Part shown: piece after piece, positions 47,418 through 55,778 of the stretch
Numbering within the stretch: the stretch's first letter is position 1
Layout: each line of letters begins with the position of its first letter
Made by a program: the position numbers and the translations under genes
Assembly: GCA_019693395.1 (NCBI GenBank)
Contig: JAAMXP010005576.1
Coordinates: 1 to 55,778 of the forward strand
DNA: 55,778 nt
Reading direction: 5' to 3'
Origin: Ettlia oleoabundans
Lineage: Eukaryota; Chlorophyta; Chlorophyceae; Chlamydomonadales
Notes under the pieces: model-generated
What the model was told of the DNA's origin: nothing
The model's database searches: none
Seen by the model: the letters and a program-made list of their open reading frames with translations, nothing else

Positions 47418-50400
47418 ATGAGTGTCGCTGTCATGTCCTTCGAAGAGGATGACATTGAGGAGTGGCGTATGGATTCGGTGGATTGGAACCCAGTGGAAAT
47501 GACGGCACATTCCAAGGCCAGGCGTACCGGGGCAGCCAAGAAGCGGCACAACACACGTTCAGCCAACTTGCTGTGCCAGGTGGGTGCTGCCAGTAAAGAT
47601 AACAGCCATGCCCCTTCCCTTCTTCATTGTTATTTCAGCTTGGGTGTGTGCTCTGTGCTCTATCGCATGCCCAATTGGGCTGGTAATCTCGTGCCAGCTG
47701 AGCTACAGTTGTACTTCAGTACTACATTCGCCACACAGCTTGCAGCGGGGTTGTTCAGCGCATGCTGCTAGCCTGGCACGCTCGACCATGGTGCCATTTA
47801 TGTTGCAGGTGGAGGGGTGCCACGTGCAGCTCCTTCCCCTACGTTCATACTACCAACGGCAGCACATTTGCGGTGAGGACAGCTGTTGTAGCTGTGCCTC
47901 CCACCCTGCTTGAACAGCCACGTGCCAGTTCATATCACAAAAAGCTGCCACGTCAGCGTCAAGGCAACGCCGCTTCTGAAACTGATCCTTGCTCATTCAT
48001 TTTGCCTGCGCACGGCTCCCCTTCTCCTGGCTTGCACCCAAGTTAAATCTCTCGACCAGCCGTTGCCTCTGTTCCCTCTTTATGGCGCCCTACACCATCA
48101 CATGTTCCACTCGCCTTTGTTCCTTTGCAGAGGAGCATTTCAGAGCCCTCGTCATCTCAGATGCCTCAGGCCGAGTCACTCGCTTCTGCCAGCAGTGCAC
48201 CAAGCTGGAGCCTCTCAGCAAGTGAGACTCAGGCCGCAGTGCCCTGTGCCACACAGGAATTGGGCTGGGCACTGCCTTGCAGCCCTGATGTCGCATCAGT
48301 GTCATCTGCACGCTGCTGACATAGCCCCTTCTTCCGCTTTCTGCCTCCTGACCTATGCGCCTGTGGTCCTGCAGCTTTGATGGTGAGCGGCGAAGCTGCC
48401 GAGTCAGCCTGGAGCGACGCAACCAGCGGCGGCAAGGCAAGCGTGTGGACGCACGCTCAGCATCCCGCGCCAAGTCTTTGCGTCCCAAGCCCGCACCACA
48501 TGCAACCTCCAGCCCCAGGAGTACCGCCGGCGTTCCGGACAGTAACAGCAGCGGGGGTGCCAGCGGTACCGGCAGCGTGACAGGCATCAACGGCAACGTG
48601 CCCGCCGGGTTCCCAGCCCAGCCCTCACTCTCAGCTGATGAGGCTGCGTGTGGCGGTCTTGCTGGGCAGTTCCTGGCAAACGGCACTGGCTGGAATGTGG
48701 CATGCGGTCCCACAGCCGCCTCAGCTGCAGATGTCCATAACCTGCCGACCACCGCCGCCACGACCAGCCCCTCTTCCTGGCAGTCCCAGGACCTGGGCTT
48801 CGCCAGCATTGCCAGCAGTGGTTTACAGGGCTTCTGGCTGCATCCAGTGGAGGCCTCCCGGAAGACACAGGCTCAGGCTGCATCAGATCATTCAGCCAGC
48901 TTTCATGAGCCACCTTTTGCAGCACTGCCTCCCAGCGTGCCTGCCATTGTACCGCAGCTACAGCAGCAGCCACCACAGCTTGCTCTGCTGCCAGACCTAC
49001 CTCCCACGTCCCACACAGCAGCGTTGCCGGCCGCAGCATGCAGCGCTATGCCGGAAGTGCGTGTCGAGGATATGAGTGGCGGTCTGGGCACCCTTTCGAC
49101 CTTTGAAATGGACAAGCTGCTGGCGTTGGATGCTGGTGAGTGGGGCAGCACTGGTTGGCTGTCCAAGGATGTTCATGTTTGCTGAAGCGATAAAGACTCT
49201 AAGTGGGAGTTGATGAGTGGGTGGTGTGCGACCGGCATTGGTTGGGGTCTCCAGGTGCCAGCAGTTTGTCTTGCTAAGGACAGGTAACACAGGCTGTTGT
49301 GCATGTTTGCTTCATTTCGTTGGTTTGTTATACACGTATTTAATTTCTTTGTAAATTTATACTTCTTCAATTATATTTTGTGGATTTATGCTTAGTAGAT
49401 TTATACTTTGTATTATACGGTATTTAATTTCTTTGTAGAGTTGTATTTTTTTGTTGCGGATCCTTACAGAGCATGCTGCATGCTGTGTGACCTACTTATT
49501 ATGGCTGGAACCATGTCCTGCTGCAGACTCGTTGGCTGACGCCATCCTGCAGACCTCTGCGCCGCCGTCGTTGCCCTCACCTATTGGCGGCACTGCTGCA
49601 GTTTCAGGCTTAGCCTTCCCGCTGCCCTCTCCTCATCAGCCGGCTGCAGCTGGGAAGTGGCAGCAGTCAAGCAATGCCACTATGGGCACTGACTTGCCAT
49701 CCATACTGCCGTCGACACAGCAACACGCTTCAGCCTTGCAGTGGCAGCAGACAGCTGCCGCAGCTGCACCCCCCGCTGGTTTCGCACCAGTGCCGGCACG
49801 CTGGGCGCCAGTCGATCAAGCGCCTTCGTTCGTGCCGACACAGAAGGAGCAGCCACGTGCCTGGCATCAAGCCCTGCTGCACGGCAGCAGCGCCCTGCCC
49901 TCGCCAGCCATGACTGTGCCCCAGTCGGCAGCTTACCAGGGAATGCCCACTGCCTCCATGCTGTACGCTGGCCAGCTCTCCCCTGCGGAGCACCTTTCAA
50001 CTCCGCAGCTGCTGGGTGATTTGAATGCGCTGGGAGTCAAGGATGCAGAGCTGGACCTGCTGCTGGCGCCAGATCTGGATGAAATGCGCGCCTGCTTCAA
50101 GGTTGGTGTACGTCTGGCGAGTTGGATGAGTGCTTGTGTGCGTGGTTGTGTGGGTGAAGAGGACACGGCGGTGGTGTCACTTTTGCTTGCTGACTGGTTG
50201 AAGGCAGTGAGATGCTGATCAGGGGAACAGGGCCAGGCATCACCTTTGCGGCCCATTGTGTCAGCGGAGGCAAGGCAAGTTGAGACTGCACTTTTCCATG
50301 CCAACTTCTATCCACATTCACGCATGCGGCTAGTTGTGCCGCACGCCCTGGCATGTCATCCTCAGGTGGATGACTCTCCTATCTTTCTCTTCCTTCTGTG

Positions 50401-51428
50401 CCCCTCCTGTCCTCCTGCAGCTGTACGGCGTGCGGCCGGAGCAGCTGCCGCCGCAGCTGCGGGCAGATATAATGAATGCCCTGGCTTTGCCAAACACTGT
50501 GATGCAAGCCACCGTGCGGTCCGGCTGCGTGCACCTCACCCTCACCGCTTTACTCAGCACCGAAGAACGGGAGCGTTTGTCCCAGCCCGGCGCAGCGGCG
50601 ACAGTGCTGTCGCGCCTGCTGCCGCTGGCGCAGCAGCTGCCCTCGGGGCGCATTGTGGCGCAGGTGGGCACCAACAGCGCTGCTCTGCTGGCGCAGCCCA
50701 GCGGCGGGCGGCCCGCCGTGCTGCTCAGCCTTCCACCGGCGCAGCTCCCTCGTGTGCTTCCGGCCTCGCCTCTCGCCACCACCGTCTCCGCAGCAGCGGG
50801 GCGCTTCCGGCTGCGCTGCACCCGGGCCCTGCTTATGGGCAGTGCCGGCTATAGCGCGCCTCCTCTGGGCTTGCACTGCCGCTGCGGCGGGAAGCATGTG
50901 GCTGTCAGCCTGTCACAGCCGGGGGCGGCTGATTTTGAGGCAGATGCGGGCAGCTCTGATGATGACTATTCAGACGAGGAGGCGCTGCAGCACCACGATC
51001 AGGGAGCAGGGCATGCAACCAGCACCCCTCAGGCACGGGCCAGCCAGGCGGGCGGCCCAGACAGCCTGGAGGCTGATGGGGCTGGTAGCGGGGAACAGGA
51101 GGACGACAAGGAGGGCGCAGCTGAAGCTGCAGCCATACCAGATGCCGGCAGCATTGTCGAGGTGGAGGCATGGGTCCCCGCTGCTGCTCACCCAGCATTG
51201 AATGGCAGCAGTGATGACACGGCACAGGGAGATGCATCGTCCGGGCGGTGCTGGCAGGCTGGCTGGGGCCTGTACGAGTTTGAGGTGTCACAAGGTGAGC
51301 GCTGCTTGTGTGCTGCACTGCTGTCTCGTGTTGCTCGCTGCCGTCTGTGTACAGCCAGAACATGGTCGCTGGTGAGTTGGGCAGAGTGCCTTTTTCATTG
51401 CTGGTGTTAACTTGTGGGATACAATACA

Positions 51429-51469
<41 letters not shown>

Positions 51470-52241
51470 AAGCGTGTGCTTCAAGCTGTTTTTTTTGTTT
51501 GAAAATTTTGACATCCACCATCACCTGCCTTCCTGACCTGCAGGTGCGCTTGTGGGAGAGACTCTTCCCATCCTGGTGCTGCCCGACAGCCAGGCGGCGG
51601 CCGCTGTTGAGCTGGCACGCATGTCGCACAGCGCGCTGAGCGTGTCGCTGCTTCGCCTGGTGGCAGTGGTGCTGACTTATCTAGAGTCACGGGAGGGAGC
51701 AGCTGCTGGTGCAGCCACATTGGCAGAGCTGCAGCAGCGGTACCCTCCCTTGGCTCTTGCCCGCGTGGCGGCGGCCGCTCGGAAGCTGCTGGACATTGCA
51801 GAGCGTGCCAGCTGGCCCGCTCTTGCCAGCCTGCTTCTTCCGGCAGCCACCGTTGATGGCTGGCGCCCTCCAAGTGCGGCGGTGCAGCAAGCGGCAGCAC
51901 AGACACCCTCCACAATGCCAGTGCCACAGGCAGAGGCATTCCCTGCAGCAGCTGCAGATGCGGCGCCGCAATCACCTCATAAGGGCACCTCTCGCATGCC
52001 ACTCAGCATTGACAAACTCGGCGCCGCCAGCTGCAGCACTGCGGGCGAGATGGAGGTATGTGGCAAGGCCGCCAGCGGCGGCAAGCTGGCTGCAGCTGGC
52101 GTCACAGTGCCTGAGCTTGCAATGATGGATGCTGACCAGCAGCGTGTGATGCACCCAGCCGTGCTGGGGGCAGCCACACTGATGGTGGCAGGTGTAGTGA
52201 TGGGCGTGGGTGCTGCCCTGGTGACCGGTCACCTGGGCTGA
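47418..52241 (+). CDS. SBP-box (SQUAMOSA promoter-binding protein) transcription factor with C-terminal hydrophobic tail
   Basis: DNA-binding regulator of the plant/algal SBP family, which recognises GTAC-core sites. Seven exons (47418-47579, 47809-47872, 48131-48221, 48375-49135, 49527-50101, 50421-51294, 51544-52241) sum to 3225 nt, giving 1074 residues in phase. The N-terminus is acidic and Trp-containing (SFEEDDIEEWRMDSVDWNP), like the activation segment of large SBP proteins. The SBP domain follows at about residues 53-125. A long Ala/Gln/Pro-rich middle comes next, then segments resembling the conserved C-terminal half of large SPL proteins (LYGVRPEQLPPQLRADIMN, VRSGCVHLTLTALLS). An acidic low-complexity stretch (about 50930-51240) precedes a last exon ending in a 20-23-residue hydrophobic segment. 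Large SBP members include Chlamydomonas CRR1 and Arabidopsis SPL7, the copper regulators; I see no ankyrin repeats or metallothionein-like Cys cluster, so that role is not supported. Confidence 0.9.
47574..48444 (+). other. SBP DNA-binding domain, split by three introns
   Basis: Zinc site 1 is complete: CQVEGC, then Cys and His in HICEEHF. Zinc site 2 has the two Cys of RFCQQC and the Cys of RRSCR. The position that is His in plant SBP domains (CSRFH) reads CTKLE, so the ligand is Glu or is replaced by another residue. The basic C-terminal end, RRNQRRQGKR, doubles as the nuclear localisation signal. Confidence 0.9.
49300..49455. repeat. AT-rich island with a 17-bp direct repeat in SBP intron 4
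   Basis: TATTTAATTTCTTTGTA occurs at 49337-49353 and 49421-49437. The surrounding 150 bp are strongly AT-rich, in contrast to the rest of the window. Confidence 0.8.
51430..51468. repeat. (CTG)13 microsatellite in SBP intron 6
   Basis: Thirteen uninterrupted CTG units lie between exon 6 (ends 51294) and exon 7 (starts 51544). Confidence 0.95.
52155..52238 (+). other. C-terminal transmembrane-like tail of the SBP protein
   Basis: The last residues read HPAVLGAATLMVAGVV then MGVGAALVTGHLG and stop. This is an uncharged segment of over 20 residues at the extreme C-terminus, which fits a tail anchor. Confidence 0.65.
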
Positions 52242-53044
52242 GCTGCCATGTGCCTGCGCGAGTAAGTCATGTTTCAAGCCCCCCTTTACTCTGTTACTTA
52301 TTATTGTCCAGTTCCGTTCCGAACGCTGCCTGGTACCGTCCTTACTATGGCGGTGTCATCTGGGCGTTGCTTTTCTGTGTTTGTATGGCTGGCTTGGTGT
52401 GTGACCACCTGCTGTGCACCATGTTGTCAGCGCAACCTGCGCTGTGCCCCTCCCCCACTTGCCTTGCATGGAAGATCGCCTCCTCTGCGCCTGCATGTAC
52501 CCTTCTTACTTCTCGTAATGCATGCATCGACCGTCCGTTTCCTCAAATTGTACACCTCAACCCTGGTTCCGAGGCAGACGGTGCTCGCCACTACAGTTTG
52601 TTTGTACCGTAGCGTGACCTCTGCGTTTTATATCATTAAGGTTAAGCATGCGGCGGCAGATGGTTTCTATAAAGCCGGCATGCCCAATACCGTTACCTTT
52701 CCTTTGCGTTCATTTGTTGCTGGCTGCATTCCACAGCAAGCTACCTCACGCAGCTATTTCGACCCGGTAGAAAACACACTTTCCCCAACATTTTGCTATC
52801 CTGTTCACAGCGGAGTCATTGTGCCACATGTGCATTGTTAGGCAATCAACACCAAACAACAGATGCAGTAGCCAGTCACGAGAGGGCGCATAAGAGGCGA
52901 AGCAGAAGTCGAGCAGGGGCAAAAGAGTACCGTGTGGTTGTAGTCTAGTGCGTCAAAAGGAGGTACTGAACGCGATGATACAGGCTGCGAGGAAGGGCCG
53001 GTATCACAGGCGTGGCTTCATAGAAACCAAAAAGGGTGCTGTCG
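52242..53044. other. Convergent intergenic region
   Basis: About 800 bp between the 3' ends of the SBP gene (plus) and the membrane-protein gene (minus). No gene, repeat or clear poly(A) signal was seen. It presumably holds both 3' UTRs. Confidence 0.5.
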
Positions 53045-55536
53045 TCATATCAGGACCCAGGCTAGACCCAGCCACAGCAACCAGGCGCTACAGGCCAGCC
53101 AACCCACAAGCGCGGCGGCTGACAAAGGCTGGAGGGCCCAACAATACTGGCTGGTGTGTGGTGGCAAACTTTCTTCTTCTTGTTCCTGCTGCTGGAGCAG
53201 CACTTCTTGCTGGCGCCACGTGTTGACCTCCCTCCAGCGCAGGCGCTCTTCCACTGCCCACAACAGCGCCACTGGAACCAGCACGCCTCCGACCGCCTGC
53301 AAGGCATGGGGTGTGCTAGCCGTAAAAACGTGTGCGCACAGAGGCATATGGAGTGCAAGAAACAGCGCTAAGTTCTCCCTAGTACAGCATGCATGGGCAA
53401 GCGGGGTGGGTGCAGCAGATCGCACCTGGAGCCAGCTGTGAACCAAGAAGCAGAGTCCCAGGCATGAGGCGCCAGGCTGCCCGCCAGAGCCGAGTGCATG
53501 GGCGGGGCTGTATAGCAGGCGGCCGATCCAGGACGCCACTTGCTTGTAGTATGCCTCTGTAAGGACTGGATCAGGCTCTGCCATGCAGGCTGCGTTGCCT
53601 GCTTCCGTGCTACTGTTGCTGCCCAGTGCAACGCTGCAAATCTGAGGCCAGCTGGAGGCGGTGAGGGGCCAGGAGAGTGTGGCAGCGTCCACGCCACACT
53701 CAAGGCGGCAGCGCTGTGCAGTGAAGGCCAGTGTGGCGAGGAGGGAGACCAGTTGGAGGGGAATAGTGACGCGCATCGGCGTCACAAAGCTGACCGCCCC
53801 AAAGAAAAGCAGGTTGGTCTGCAGGGGGATGAAAGTTCGCAAGGTTGCAGGTGGGTTTGGAGAGCTGTGCGGCCAAGAAGGTGGGGCGTCAGGGCTAGCT
53901 TTACTGAACCATGAATACCCAGGGACCCTCATGCTGGAAAGGCCAGAAACCATCTGCTCTGCCTCAGCTTTCACCCATCTTTGCCCTACCAGGCATGCTT
54001 TAATTATCAACCTGCTCTTTTCTCACTTCCTGAGATGTATCCAGGGCCCTGCCGTTCCGGGCTGCACCACACAGTAAATGCCGCGTACATCACGCCACAC
54101 ATAAATGCCACGCACCAATCGCCATCCAAACTACGCCGCCGCCTCACCTTCCAGTACAGGTGCAGGAAGATGGGCCACGCACTGTTGGGCACCGTGTTAT
54201 ATGTGCCGACATACTTTGCCTCCCGCCATGGCAGTCGGCTGTTCATGACTGCAGCAATCACAACAAGAAGCAGTGCTTGAAACACCAGCAGGGAGTGACC
54301 TGGCGGCACCAGTGTTGCAGCTGTGGCAGGCAGCACCAGAGGCAGATCACTGCACAGACAGGAAGAAAAACCTTAGATAGGTATCTGGGCAGGTAACCGC
54401 GTCGCAGCCGTGGCAGTACCGCAGCCTGGTGGCCACCCACTCACCCATGAGGGTGCGGCACAGGCGCAGGCAGCACATGAGTGTGTTGCGATGCCGCAGA
54501 TACCACTGCGTCCTGCAAGGGCACGGTTTACGGGTAATGTGGGCCACCCCATGTCGTGAGCGCATGCAAACGGTGGCGCAACATAGGCTAGTGAACAGTG
54601 TGCAGGCAAGTGGTGCAACAAGGATGTTTTGTTGTAAGGCGGCTTAAGGGGCACCATAGCATGGCATCATAAATCACCGCTTGCAGGACAAAATCGCGTC
54701 GGTGTACAATTCAACAGCTAAATTCATGCAGCTACTGCCTCACTTTCTCCCAATCCACGCACCTGAAGCGGATGAGGATGAGCAGTAGCGGCAGCCAGGA
54801 TGCCCAGGTGAACAGGATGGCAACCTCGGTCCATGGGAACTGATGCCGCTCCTCGGCACGGAACTGCGTGCAGGGGGGAGCAACAGAAATCACACAATGG
54901 TCACAGGATCTTATACCCTAAGCCAAACAGAGAGGCAGGCACGCAGGGAACCAAGAAGCAAGCCTTGAATGATCAGCGGCAGCGACTCGCACTGAACGGC
55001 GCCAGTTGAGACACAGGCGGGACCCTAGCTCTCCTGAGGCGGCATCATGCGGCTGGCATTCTCTCCCAGCAATGTGCTGCATGGCAGCCTGCCACCATGG
55101 TGTGCGATGAAGCAAGATGTAACACAGCAGTATCAGCATGGTAATGTCAGCCAAAATGGCTGCCGGCAGGGTGGGCCCACCTTGCTCACCCCCACCACTT
55201 GGAACAGCATCCACATCACCGCCCAACTGGCATCAAAGCGGAGAAGCTGCGAGTTGCGCTTGCGTGTGAAGGCCTGAACGTGGGAGATCAGGAGGAGATC
55301 ATGGCACCAGAAGCTTAGTGCATCAGCAAGGCCTGCAAGGGTCTCACCGCATCGCCCTCGCCCAGCCGCAGCTCCGCCGCCCAAGAGGCGGTGCTACCAG
55401 CCATGCACCAGCCACCCGACAGGCTGGACGCGCGTGTTCCCGACACTGCGCTAGAGGTTGTAACACGGGCTTCTCCGAGATGCACGCACAGGCGTGCCAC
55501 CGAGTGTGGCTGGGACCCCCGGCGCACGCCCGACAA
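53045..55536 (-). CDS. Multi-pass membrane protein of unknown family
   Basis: I do not recognise the family. One phase-consistent model has exons 55536-55348, 55273-55190, 54863-54763, 54512-54420, 54349-54148, 53818-53426 and 53296-53045, giving 437 residues. The donor after exon 4 is the weakest call. Hydrophobic segments, in order: ASWAVMWMLFQVVG; EVAILFTWASWLPLLLILI; LLVFQALLLVVIAAVM; LLFFGAVSFVTPM with LQLVSLLATLAFTA; SCLGLCFLVHSWLQ; AVGGVLVPVALLWAV; and AALVGWLACSAWLLWLGLAW at the C-terminus. A polar Gln/Glu-rich stretch (WRQQEVLLQQQEQEEES) sits before the last membrane segment and could form a short coiled coil. It is convergent with the SBP gene. Nothing ties it to polyketide synthesis or export. 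Confidence 0.65.
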
Positions 55537-55778
55537 ACCGCTGTTGTTCCTACACCGATGCGGCTAAAGTCACTCCCACCTCTTCTGCAGGCGCTTTGAA
55601 CGACAGGAGGCGGATCATCCTTGGCCCCCCTATCCCTGCTTGGATTCCGTGCGTGTCGATCGTCTATCCGACGGGGAGCTTTGGCATGCTAGTTGAGCCG
55701 GTAGAACTCGTGCCAGCGGCACGGTCTCGCCAATGGCGTCGTCGTAAACACATGGGTGTTCATGTGCATCCCCCCCCC
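55537..55778. other. Upstream flank of the membrane-protein gene
   Basis: GC-rich sequence with no recognisable gene; it probably holds the 5' UTR and promoter of the minus-strand gene. It ends in nine C (55770-55778). Confidence 0.5.
55770..55778. repeat. Poly-C run at right edge of window
   Basis: Nine consecutive C close the window, mirroring the poly-C start. Confidence 0.8.

Noticed and set aside
46817..47452. 211-residue plus-strand open frame before the SBP gene
   Set aside because: Out of frame with the SBP start, overlaps it, has mixed composition and no motif. More likely UTR and chance, although a hydrophobic stretch inside it resembles a signal peptide.
47418..52241. Copper regulator CRR1/SPL7 orthologue
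   Set aside because: The overall layout is similar, but ankyrin repeats and the Cys-rich C-terminus of CRR1 were not seen.
1..55778. tRNA, rRNA or transposase genes
   Set aside because: No convincing cloverleaf, rRNA core or transposase motif was noticed by eye. A tRNAscan-SE and repeat-library search would be needed to exclude them.

Overview
The window looks like nuclear DNA of a green alga (chlorophyte). It is GC-rich, and its genes are split by many short GT-AG introns, with a few GC-AG introns. Alanine-, serine- and glutamine-rich stretches encoded by CAG/CTG repeats are common. The gene content also fits: a giant modular type I polyketide synthase (PKS), a thylakoid-lumen FKBP and an SBP-box transcription factor. 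The species cannot be told from the sequence. Both ends of the window are C homopolymers.

Layout. (1) 1-763: 3' flank, with at most the last exon of an unknown plus-strand gene. (2) 764-44683, minus strand: one complete PKS gene of roughly 60 exons and on the order of 10,000 residues. From N- to C-terminus it reads: unrecognised region - ACP0 - basic/serine linker - module 1 (KS, decayed DH, KR, ACP, ACP) - module 2 (KS, DH, KR, ACP, ACP) - module 3 (KS, DH, KR, ACP, ACP) - module 4 (KS, DH, ER, KR, ACP) - module 5 (KS, DH, KR, ACP, ACP) - module 6 (KS, DH, KR, ACP, ACP) - Nup98-type autopeptidase-like domain. (3) 44684-45195: shared upstream region with the divergent FKBP gene. (4) 45349-46531, plus: FKBP-like thylakoid-lumen protein, 4 exons. 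(5) 47418-52241, plus: SBP-box transcription factor, 7 exons, 1074 aa, with a hydrophobic C-terminal tail. (6) 53045-55536, minus: multi-pass membrane protein of unknown family, 7 exons.

How the PKS should work. Every KS keeps its Cys-His-His triad and every KR keeps its catalytic residues. No acyltransferase signature was seen in any module, so extender units are presumably loaded in trans, as described for other chlorophyte PKSs. No thioesterase or reductive release domain was seen. Only module 4 has an ER. The modules fall into two lineages (1, 2, 5 and 3, 4, 6), separated by KS motifs and by an identically placed intron, so the gene appears to have grown by module duplication and shuffling. 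In Chlamydomonas a comparable giant PKS is required for zygospore maturation; a wall or spore-coat role here is only an analogy.

Most notable is the C-terminus. A single uninterrupted exon (1994-1649) runs from the end of the last ACP through an acidic linker into a domain matching the autoproteolytic domain of nucleoporin Nup98. The terminal His-Phe/Ser cleavage site is absent. I know of no description of a PKS fused to a nucleoporin domain.
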